Source: Dehalococcoidia bacterium
GTDB taxonomy: Bacteria > Chloroflexota > Dehalococcoidia > SZUA-161 > SpSt-899
Assembly (NCBI GenBank): GCA_023271515.1
Contig: JALPXQ010000039.1
Location: 1 to 11,995 of the forward strand
Length of the DNA: 11,995 nt
Direction of reading: 5' to 3'
Below, one piece after another: positions 6,294 through 11,995 of this stretch (the stretch's first letter is position 1; each line of letters starts with the position of its first letter). Under the pieces are notes generated by a model, which did no database searches, had not been told where the DNA came from, and saw only the letters and a program-made list of their open reading frames with translations. The position numbers were made by a program, and so were the translations under genes.

Positions 6294-7070
6294 CTAATAA
6301 TGCCCCAGCAGACCGCGGTCGCGGGCCACATTCACGAGGAGCTTGAAGGCAAGAAATCCCAGTCCGAACCAGAGGACTGAATTGGCCAACAGAAAGAGAA
6401 GGTCGGTCGCCGGGAGTTCGAATATGGAAAGCCCCTCGGCCATCACCCGGCGGATCAGCCGGTTCCCCTCGGCAAGCGGCAGATAGCGCAGAAGCGGGAA
6501 CCTGCCGACCGGTGCAGCGATGAGGCCTACTACGGCAAATTGAAGGATTCCGATGAACGACTCGACGCGCTTGAATACCAGAGCCAATCCTCCTGTTGCA
6601 AACGCCATACCGTGAACACCGGCCAGGGTAAGCACTATTAACGGCAGGAGACTCACCACGTCCAGGTGAAGCCAGCGTCCGGTGGTGGCCATCATCAACA
6701 CCAAGAGCATGATGTTGAATGTCAACATCACCCAAAAACGGCTCACTATGCGAAACAGAGAGACCCAGGTGAAGCCAACAGGGGACATGTATAACTGTTC
6801 TAACGTGCCTTCTTGTGCCTCGCGGACCATTCCATGAGCTAAGTCGCTATAGGCGAAGAGGGCGAAGGTCCAGACTAGAAATCCGACTACGATCGCATCC
6901 AGGGTGGCCCCGAATTCCGGCGCCCCGCCGCCCAGGGCATGCGCACCAAAGAAGATAAGCAGGAAGATGATGTAGATACCGATGAGCGACACGATGGTAT
7001 TGAACAGGTAGCGCCTCATCAGGATAAATTCCTGTTTCAGGAGCGCCTTGAAGAGTATCAGGTATCTCAA
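6294..7070 (-). CDS. ABC-2 type exporter, permease subunit
   Basis: Integral membrane protein of 258 residues with six likely membrane segments at roughly 22-44, 56-75, 105-128, 138-165, 172-190 and 222-248. A cytoplasmic segment carries EGTLEQLYMSP (87-97), typical of ABC-2 permeases. The start is TTG at 7070: AAAGGAGG lies 6 nt upstream, and TTGA overlaps the TGA of the ATPase gene, giving translational coupling. It presumably forms a homodimer with two copies of the neighbouring ATPase, since a single permease gene is present. The substrate is unknown. The combination resembles drug/daunorubicin-type or lipid-type exporters, and the adjacent regulators suggest a stress- or ligand-induced efflux function. 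Confidence 0.9.
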   Translation of the reverse strand: MRYLILFKALLKQEFILMRRYLFNTIVSLIGIYIIFLLIFFGAHALGGGAPEFGATLDAIVVGFLVWTFALFAYSDLAHGMVREAQEGTLEQLYMSPVGFTWVSLFRIVSRFWVMLTFNIMLLVLMMATTGRWLHLDVVSLLPLIVLTLAGVHGMAFATGGLALVFKRVESFIGILQFAVVGLIAAPVGRFPLLRYLPLAEGNRLIRRVMAEGLSIFELPATDLLFLLANSVLWFGLGFLAFKLLVNVARDRGLLGHY

Positions 7071-8029
7071 TTCTTGCCTCCTTTCACGATGTTGAGGAAA
7101 ATCTCCTCCAGGTTTGGTTCCTTACGCGCGATCGATCTTATGCGACTGTCTCCCGCTTTCAAGATGTCCATGACCTCATAGATACGGTTTCCATCTTCCA
7201 GCTGTGCTTCGATCTCGGTGTGGTGGTCCGTTTCGCTGATCTTGAGCATCTCGAACCGCTCCTCAAGTTGCCTCTCCTGTTGCTTGCTCAAGCGGCCCTC
7301 GATCTCAAACCGATAAGCACTGGCCTGAAAGAGCCTCAGCAGGTTGGCGACCTGATCGTCGGTGACGATCTTGCCGTTATTTACAATAATCACCCTCTCG
7401 CAAATGTCCTGCACTACGCTCATATCGTGACTGGAGAGGATGATGGTCCTCTCCCCGCGCCGGGCCATCTCTTTTAAGGCAAACCGGAGTTCGTGGGACG
7501 TCTCCACATCGAGGCCCAACGTCGGTTCATCCAGAAGCAAGACCTCCGTCTTCTTCACCAGGGCGCAGGCAACAGCTAGCTTCTGCTGCATCCCCCGGGA
7601 GAGGTTGCGGGCGTCCGTCCGTTCTTTCTCCTTGAGCTGGAACATCTCGATCAACTCATCGATATAGCTTCGCACCCGCCCGGAGCGAATCCCTTGAAGA
7701 CCAGCAAAGAACTCCAAATTTTCCCGGACAGACAACCGCCAGTAGATGTTTCTGTTCCCCTCCAGGACCGCGGCTACATGTCTCAAGGCAATGCGAGTGT
7801 TTCTTTGCGCATCAGTACCGTTAATGCGAATCGAGCCACTGGTCGGCCTGATCAGGGTGCAGATGCATTTGATCGTGGTCGTCTTCCCTGCGCCGTTCGG
7901 CCCTAAGAGACCGACGACCTCGTTCTTCTTGATGATGAAGCCAATATCATCTACCGCCACCACATCCTCGCCGCGCCGCTGGCGGTAGACTTTAGTTAGA
8001 TTGCGCACTTCCAGCACCGGTTCAGTCAT
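7067..8029 (-). CDS. ABC-2 type exporter, ATP-binding subunit
   Basis: ATPase of 320 residues. Walker A is GPNGAGKT (43-50), the Q-loop region VLEGNRN (88-94) has Glu where Gln is usual, the signature is LSRGMQQ (143-149), Walker B is VLLLDE (163-168) followed by PTLGLD, and the switch histidine is H201. A C-terminal extension (about 235-320) follows the nucleotide-binding domain, as in DrrA/CcmA-like exporter ATPases. The LSRGMQQK signature and the Glu in the Q-loop are seen in this group and are not signs of inactivation. It overlaps the permease gene by 4 nt and begins 117 bp after the Crp/Fnr gene on the same strand, so all three may be cotranscribed. The leader shows only a G-rich, moderate ribosome binding site (GGAAGGGG). 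Confidence 0.93.
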   Translation of the reverse strand: MTEPVLEVRNLTKVYRQRRGEDVVAVDDIGFIIKKNEVVGLLGPNGAGKTTTIKCICTLIRPTSGSIRINGTDAQRNTRIALRHVAAVLEGNRNIYWRLSVRENLEFFAGLQGIRSGRVRSYIDELIEMFQLKEKERTDARNLSRGMQQKLAVACALVKKTEVLLLDEPTLGLDVETSHELRFALKEMARRGERTIILSSHDMSVVQDICERVIIVNNGKIVTDDQVANLLRLFQASAYRFEIEGRLSKQQERQLEERFEMLKISETDHHTEIEAQLEDGNRIYEVMDILKAGDSRIRSIARKEPNLEEIFLNIVKGGKN

Positions 8030-8133
8030 CTTACCCCTTCCTTGCTTGACGCCGTCGTTTAGTTTTGCCTCAGCTTCGCTCTTGAATTCACCTAGCCTTT
8101 TATGTCACCTTTCACCCCCCTTCTCTGTAATCA

Positions 8134-8151
8134 TCTAAAAATCATTTTAGA
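8134..8151. repeat. 7-bp inverted repeat at the crp/fnr-like gene stop
   Basis: TCTAAAA, a four-base spacer ATCA, then TTTTAGA form a perfect dyad that includes the TAA stop (8147-8149) of the Crp/Fnr-like gene. The stem is AT-rich and not followed by a T tract, so it is a poor terminator. It may be an operator upstream of the ABC operon, or chance. Confidence 0.3.
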
Positions 8152-8929
8152 CAGCTAATACGTGGCGATCAAGGAATTCTTTCCTAAATAATTCAGGAAT
8201 TTTTTCCTGCATTTTTTCGGAAGCATGTCTAACATTACAGGTTTGCATGAGCAGTGTGAGCCTTGCTGAATCGGAGATGAGTATCCGATAGCCTTCGCGA
8301 ACAATAATCCCCTGTCGTAAAAGCCTCTTCAACTCCGGATGTAGGCTGCGAGTGGAGCAACCGACCATTTGAGAGAGGATTTCAGTGTTCAGTCTTGGAT
8401 TGACCCCTTCACCTCCGCTGGAGGGGCAGTGGTGGTTATCTCTCAGACAAGAGACAAGCACCTCGATTAACCGTTGCCGGATATCTCCGTAGGCGGTCAC
8501 TAATAGGCGACTGCGCAGGCGAACAACCTGTTCGCTCAAAGTGGTCGAAAGCCGATAGCTCAAGCTGGAATTTCGTTGAAGTGCGGAATGAAATGATCCA
8601 GAGGGGAGGAAACGGAGCTTAAGATCCTCCATTGCTTTGGCATTGATACTATACTGCTCTTGTTCTGCAAGCAGGTCCTCGACCCCAATCATATCCCCTG
8701 GCCCAGCAATTGCCAGCAGAAGGCAATTCCCTTCGGGATCGAGTTCAAAAAGTGCGACTCTTCCCCGGCATATCAGGAAGCCTCCCCGCAAATCCTCACC
8801 CTGGGCGAAAACCATCGATTGTTTCGGGTATGAGACGAGCCGTGAGCAACCAAGCTCCACTAGCTCCGCTCGAGTGAGATGATATATGAGACACTTTGGT
8901 GTGCAGTGAGCACAAGCGATCTCTCCCAT
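8147..8929 (-). CDS. Crp/Fnr-family transcriptional regulator with N-terminal cysteine cluster
   Basis: Regulator of 260 residues, longer than the usual 220-240. A cysteine motif at the extreme N-terminus (C6, C9, C13) resembles the N-terminal Fe-S ligands of FNR. A cyclic-nucleotide-binding-like beta barrel (about 25-115), a long dimer helix (about 120-145) and a winged helix-turn-helix (about 178-217, with VGCSTRSLHPELKRLL) follow. About 35 extra C-terminal residues end the protein. The recognition helix lacks the CRP-type R-E pair, so its DNA target probably differs. Other cysteines (C28, C54, C69) could supply a fourth cluster ligand. The start at 8929 follows a purine-rich GGAGGAGGGAG. 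It lies between an ArsR-like gene and the ABC exporter, all on the minus strand, and is the likely regulator of the exporter. I see no gene in 8930-9203. Confidence 0.85.
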   Translation of the reverse strand: MGEIACAHCTPKCLIYHLTRAELVELGCSRLVSYPKQSMVFAQGEDLRGGFLICRGRVALFELDPEGNCLLLAIAGPGDMIGVEDLLAEQEQYSINAKAMEDLKLRFLPSGSFHSALQRNSSLSYRLSTTLSEQVVRLRSRLLVTAYGDIRQRLIEVLVSCLRDNHHCPSSGGEGVNPRLNTEILSQMVGCSTRSLHPELKRLLRQGIIVREGYRILISDSARLTLLMQTCNVRHASEKMQEKIPELFRKEFLDRHVLAV

Positions 8930-8958
8930 GAGTTTGCTCTCCCTCCTCCCGGTGTTAT

Positions 8959-8972
8959 TTTACGAGTGTCAA
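8959..8972 (-). promoter_or_regulatory. Possible Fnr-like operator upstream of the crp/fnr-like gene
   Basis: On the minus strand, TTGAC-N4-GTAAA (8972-8959) is an imperfect dyad (one mismatch from TTGAC-N4-GTCAA) of the size and spacing used by the Fnr/Dnr group. It lies 30 bp upstream of the ATG, where binding would block or guide the promoter. TAAAAT inside and next to it could be a -10. This suggests autoregulation. Confidence 0.3.
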
Positions 8973-9203
8973 ATGGGCTATCCGAGGAGATGGCCATGTC
9001 TCTCCCTTGCGCCCAAAGCCAACAAGCAGCCTGCTTGCCGTCGGAACTAAGAAATGGGCTCGACCGCGGAGAGCGCAATGCCCCGGACCCATTTCGTGAT
9101 CGTCACCTGCACCTGTGGTACATTCCGACTGTGGATGGAAATGTTCCCCATCCTGTCTGCAAGAACCAGCCGCCTGAGGCAAATGGACCTAAAAGCGATA
9201 AGA

Positions 9204-9830
9204 TCACTCTCCTTTTTCCTCTTGAGGGCTTTTCTGGTCCGGCCGGACGATGGGATAGAAGACCACTGTCAAGCCGTACTCCTCACCTCCCTCATGTGGC
9301 TGAGCCTGCCTGAGCTCTTGCCCCAGCGCTCGCACTTTCTCATAAGCCTCCTTGACCTTCTCCCGTGGAAGACGGATATGAGTCCGCTCTATATGATGTT
9401 TTGGCTCGACTGAGGATTCAGGAGACTCCTCCTGAAGCTTGGCCCTCAATGCCTCACGCAGCTCCGCCATGGTGGCTTCAAAAACCCCTTGCGCCAGGTC
9501 ATATAAGGTTCCTACTTTCTCTTGCTGGAGTTGAAGCACGGATTCGTCGATTTTGAAGTTTTGCGCAACGGCCTGGTAGTACTTCTCCAGGATGCCGCGA
9601 TGCGGACGTGTCTCCACAAGCCGGACTAATCCCACCTCCTCAAGCTTGTTGATGTGATAGTAAAGCCTGTTCGGTTTCTCATCCAGGAGGTTGGCTACTT
9701 GAGTAACCGTCATCGCCTTTTGGGAGAGAAGCTCCAACAGGCGCAGGTGGAGGGGATCAGCCAGAGCCTGTAGCTGCTCCAGGTCCTTGATGAGATATAC
9801 GTCGGGCGGCGGATCAGGTTTGAAAGCCAT
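9204..9830 (-). CDS. ArsR-like winged-helix transcriptional regulator
   Basis: Protein of 208 residues. An ArsR-type winged helix covers about 15-82: ADPLHLRLLELL, then TVTQVANLLDEKPNRLYYHI as helix-turn-helix, followed by LEEVGLVRLVETR and a wing. A long helical part (about 85-175) and a short beta-like end (EYGLTVVFYPIV) follow. There is no cysteine in the whole protein, so classical ArsR/SmtB metal-thiolate sensing is unlikely; this is the HTH_20-like type of ArsR regulator, often of unknown effector. The start is supported by AAAGGAG 5 nt upstream. It is preceded by its own good promoter and divergent from the HIT-family gene. It may control itself, the HIT gene or the exporter locus downstream. 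Confidence 0.85.
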   Translation of the reverse strand: MAFKPDPPPDVYLIKDLEQLQALADPLHLRLLELLSQKAMTVTQVANLLDEKPNRLYYHINKLEEVGLVRLVETRPHRGILEKYYQAVAQNFKIDESVLQLQQEKVGTLYDLAQGVFEATMAELREALRAKLQEESPESSVEPKHHIERTHIRLPREKVKEAYEKVRALGQELRQAQPHEGGEEYGLTVVFYPIVRPDQKSPQEEKGE

Positions 9831-9885
9831 TCATGCTCCTTTCAATGATGCTGGAATATCCAGTGCGATTTATTTATCCAAAACT

Positions 9886-9914
9886 ATTTTAACATAGAAG
9901 AGTGTCTTTGTCAA
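9886..9914 (-). promoter_or_regulatory. Sigma-70-type promoter of the ArsR-like gene
   Basis: On the minus strand TTGACA (9909-9914), a 17-bp spacer and TAAAAT (9886-9891) form a strong promoter. Transcription would start near 9879, leaving a leader of about 49 nt. The segment just upstream of the -35 carries copy 2 of the shared element. Confidence 0.75.
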
Positions 9915-9967
9915 GACCCTTTTAGGGATTGCAACTGTGAGCTAAGTTGAGAAAGACGTGTCAAGAA
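9909..9967 (-). repeat. Copy 2 of the element shared by two promoters
   Basis: Minus-strand counterpart of 3810-3756, with the same outer CTTGACAC, CTCACAGTTGCA core and inner CTTGACA that contains the -35. Between core and -35 it has a small palindrome CCCT-AAA-AGGG, where copy 1 has CTTAAG. It is 4 nt longer than copy 1. Confidence 0.6.
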
Positions 9968-9988
9968 ACGGTGCGAGCGTGCAGGCTG

Positions 9989-10017
9989 TGGATAGGGGTG
10001 AGACGTTGTGTTAGAAT
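9989..10017 (+). promoter_or_regulatory. Candidate promoter of the HIT-family gene
   Basis: TGGATA (9989-9994), 17 bp, then TAGAAT (10012-10017) preceded by TG in the extended -10 position (10009-10010). The -35 is 4/6 and the -10 is 5/6. It lies about 57 bp upstream of the ATG and diverges from the ArsR-like promoter. Confidence 0.45.
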
Positions 10018-10073
10018 AGGTGAAGGGTAATCTGAAAGCTGACGGCTGACAACTTCAAGAAAAGGGATTGAGA

Positions 10074-10547
10074 ATGGAACATCTCTGGGCACCGTGGAGG
10101 ATGGAATACATTCTGGGCGAAAAGGAAAGGGGGTGTATCTTCTGTGAAAAACCGAAACAGGGTACGGATGCGCAGAATTACATTCTCCATCGGGGTGAGA
10201 GGAATTTCTCCATGTTGAACATCTACCCCTATAATCCGGGGCATCTCATGGTGGCGCCGTACAGGCATGTGGCGAGCCTAGGGGAGCTGAACGACGAAGA
10301 GCTACTGGAGCATTTTCGACTGGTAGGCCGGTGTATTTCGGTGCTCAGAGAGACGGCGAGCCCCTCCGGCTTCAATATCGGGATCAATCTGGGCAAGGTC
10401 GCCGGCGCTGGAGTCGAGGATCACATTCATACTCATATCGTGCCGCGATGGGAAGGGGACACCAACTTCATGCCGGTTATATCCCATACGAGGGTTCTGC
10501 CCGAAGCTCTGGCCGAAACCTACGCCAGGCTGGTGGCAAAGTTCTGA
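10074..10547 (+). CDS. HIT-family hydrolase/Ap4A phosphorylase-like protein
   Basis: Protein of 157 residues of the histidine-triad superfamily. The catalytic triad motif HIHTHIVPRW contains H117, H119 and H121. The upstream YPYNPGHLMVAP (51-62) is the usual nucleotide-binding strand-turn. An N-terminal LWAPWRMEYI and a CxxC pair (C21, C24) match the zinc-binding Ap4A phosphorylase-like subgroup of bacteria. Expected substrates are dinucleoside polyphosphates or adenylylated nucleotides in the cytoplasm. The ATG at 10074 is chosen because AAAAGGG lies 7 nt upstream; a TTG two codons earlier would be too close to it. It is divergent from the ArsR-like gene and 103 bp from the HdrA-like gene. 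Confidence 0.9.
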   Translation: MEHLWAPWRMEYILGEKERGCIFCEKPKQGTDAQNYILHRGERNFSMLNIYPYNPGHLMVAPYRHVASLGELNDEELLEHFRLVGRCISVLRETASPSGFNIGINLGKVAGAGVEDHIHTHIVPRWEGDTNFMPVISHTRVLPEALAETYARLVAKF

Positions 10548-10650
10548 TGTTCAGACATTTCCAAAGGTAGATAGACTGTCCCTAACCTGGACGAGCCAGA
10601 ACCAAAAAGTTTTCCATTTTGCGCAAGACTTTAGAGTTTAGGGGGTTGAT

Positions 10651-11995
10651 ATGGAGACCAGAACCGGAGTTTACATCTGCCACTGCGGGCTGAACATTGC
10701 CGCCACGGTAAATCCGGGGGAGGTAGCGGCAGATGCCGCATCCCTTCGTGACGTGGTGGTGGCCCGTGATTATATCTTCATGTGCTCTGATCCGGGGCAG
10801 GAGCTGATCATGAAGGATATCAAGGAGCAGGGGCTGAACCGCGTGGTGGTGGCCTCCTGCTCGCCGATGCTCCATGAGCGCACCTTCCGCCGTGTCTGCC
10901 AGGAGGCGGGTTTAAACCCCTATCTCTTCAAGATGGCCAACATCCGCGAGCATTGCAGTTGGGTGCATCAGGATGGGGCCACCGAGAAGGCGAAGGCACT
11001 TGTACGGGCGGCGGTACTGCGGGGGCATTATCAGGAACCTCTACAGACGATGGAGGTTCCCATTAACCCGAACACGCTGGTTGTTGGTGGAGGCATTGCA
11101 GGGATACAGGCGGCCTTAGATATCGCCATTGCCGGTTATAAGGTCTACCTGGTGGAGCAGGAGCCCTCGATTGGGGGGCACATGATACAACTGGACAAGA
11201 CCTTCCCCACGCTTGACTGCTCGGCGTGCATCACCACCCCGAAGATGAGCGATGCGGGCTCACACCCGAACATTGAGCTGCTGACCTACAGTGAGGTAAC
11301 GGAGGTAGCGGGCTACATCGGCAATTTCACCGTCAAGATAAAGAGGAAATCGAGGTATGTCGATGATAGCAAGTGTAACGGGTGTGGCCTGTGTTTCGCG
11401 GGATGTCCAGTGGTGATGGGAAACGAGTTCGATCTGGGTCTGGGGGAGCGCAAGGTGATCTACGTGCCCTTTCCGCAGGCGGTGCCCAACAAAGCGGTGA
11501 TAGATAAGCGCAAGGAGCGGCTCTGCAAGGCTGCCTGTGTGGATGCCTGCCCGATCTCGACCAATGTACTGGGTTACATCAAGCTGATTGCTGAGGGGAA
11601 GTTTAAGGAATCATATGAGCTTATAAGGGCCACCAATCCGCTTCCGGCGGTTTGCGGCCGGGTTTGCTACGCCCCCTGCCAGGAGGCCTGCAACCGGGGG
11701 CAGATCGACGAGCATGTGGCTATTTGCGATCTCAAGAGATTTGCCACCGATCAGGTGGATATCGCTAAGCTTGAAGTCCCCCAAATCACGGCGACGGGCA
11801 AAAGGGTGGCGGTTATCGGATCGGGGCCTGCCGGGCTGGCAGCGGCCAATGACCTTGCCCTAGAGGGGCATGGAGTGACCATCTTTGAAGCCCTGCCCGA
11901 ACCCGGGGGCATGCTTCGCTATGCCATCCCGGAGTATCGTCTTCCCCGGGAGCTTCTTCGCCAGGAGATAGATTACATCCGCCGGCTGGGGGTGG
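10651..11995 (+). CDS. HdrA-GltD-like flavin/iron-sulfur oxidoreductase (5' part; runs off the window)
   Basis: An open frame of 448 codons starts at ATG 10651 (GGGGG 5 nt upstream) and continues past the end. Residues 1-135 are the HdrA N-terminal domain (YICHCGLNIA at 8-17, then VVASCSPMLHERTF). Residues 140-235 begin an FAD-binding fold with GGGIAG (146-151) and the HdrA-typical LDCSAC (C190, C193). A single [4Fe-4S] ferredoxin-like motif follows (C242, C245, C248, C252). From about 288 it becomes a GltD-type module with C292, C296, C300 and C335, C339, C343, C347 (the two-cluster N-terminal domain of glutamate synthase small subunits), then a second dinucleotide fold VAVIGSGPAGLAA (387-399) and EPGGML. 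HdrA proteins are flavin subunits in heterodisulfide reductase and electron-bifurcating complexes; GltD domains pass NAD(P)H electrons. The fusion suggests an NAD(P)H-linked HdrA variant, probably with other hdr, fdh or mvh genes downstream. The exact partner cannot be seen here. Confidence 0.88.
   Translation, partial: METRTGVYICHCGLNIAATVNPGEVAADAASLRDVVVARDYIFMCSDPGQELIMKDIKEQGLNRVVVASCSPMLHERTFRRVCQEAGLNPYLFKMANIREHCSWVHQDGATEKAKALVRAAVLRGHYQEPLQTMEVPINPNTLVVGGGIAGIQAALDIAIAGYKVYLVEQEPSIGGHMIQLDKTFPTLDCSACITTPKMSDAGSHPNIELLTYSEVTEVAGYIGNFTVKIKRKSRYVDDSKCNGCGLCFAGCPVVMGNEFDLGLGERKVIYVPFPQAVPNKAVIDKRKERLCKAACVDACPISTNVLGYIKLIAEGKFKESYELIRATNPLPAVCGRVCYAPCQEACNRGQIDEHVAICDLKRFATDQVDIAKLEVPQITATGKRVAVIGSGPAGLAAANDLALEGHGVTIFEALPEPGGMLRYAIPEYRLPRELLRQEIDYIRRLGV

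Noticed and set aside
8030..8105. In-frame upstream extension of the ABC ATPase (about 25 codons reading HKRLGEF... into the ATG)
   Set aside because: No ATG, GTG or TTG start is available in the extension and an in-frame stop lies just upstream; the ATG at 8029 fits the family length.
8879..9313. Plus-strand open frame of 144 codons opposite the regulators
   Set aside because: Low-complexity-like composition, antisense to the crp/fnr-like and ArsR-like genes, no ribosome binding site and no recognisable motif.
1..11995. CRISPR arrays, insertion sequences, rRNA or riboswitches
   Set aside because: No regularly spaced repeats, transposase motifs, rRNA-like segments or recognisable riboswitch cores were found on either strand.

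Overview
The window looks like a chromosomal segment from an anaerobic bacterium. The combination of a dnaJ-hspR-clp heat-shock operon, a ClpC-type (not ClpB-type) ATPase, a HIT protein and an HdrA-GltD fusion suggests a Chloroflexota/Dehalococcoidia-like or other deep-branching anaerobe. This assignment is an inference from gene content and could not be tested by a search. Coding density is moderate, TTG starts are used at least twice, and the genes between about 4.3 and 6.1 kb look more AT-rich than the rest.

Left part (1-3810): a partial tRNA-Asp(GTC), then, all on the minus strand, clpC-like (79-2520), hspR (2522-2827) and a zinc-finger-less dnaJ/cbpA (2830-3714). The three protein genes are separated by 1-2 bp and follow a near-consensus promoter (TTGACA-N17-TACAAT) directly upstream of dnaJ. 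This is a chaperone/proteolysis operon probably autoregulated by HspR. The tRNA lies only 18 bp beyond the clpC stop with no terminator between them.

Middle accessory stretch (about 3840-6110): decayed genes and small unfamiliar genes. There is a minus-strand coding remnant of unknown family, a remnant of a ribbon-helix-helix antitoxin-like gene, and a translationally coupled pair of small uncharacterised genes (4482-4802 and 4799-5083). An antisense remnant of a DUF3800-like gene appears to supply the 3' end of the second small gene. A protein combining a thioredoxin-like domain with a YoaP/GNAT-like domain follows (5330-6106, minus).

Right part (6294-10547): a minus-strand ABC-2 type exporter (permease and ATPase overlapping by 4 nt), a Crp/Fnr regulator with an N-terminal cysteine cluster, and a cysteine-free ArsR-like winged-helix regulator. 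A HIT-family nucleotide hydrolase/phosphorylase is transcribed divergently from the last of these. The promoters of dnaJ and of the ArsR-like gene carry related 55-59 bp elements just upstream of their -35 boxes.

Right end (10651-11995): the 5' part of a large flavin/iron-sulfur protein that joins HdrA-type domains to a GltD-type (NADPH-glutamate-synthase small-chain-like) module. It runs off the window and is likely part of electron-bifurcating or redox metabolism.
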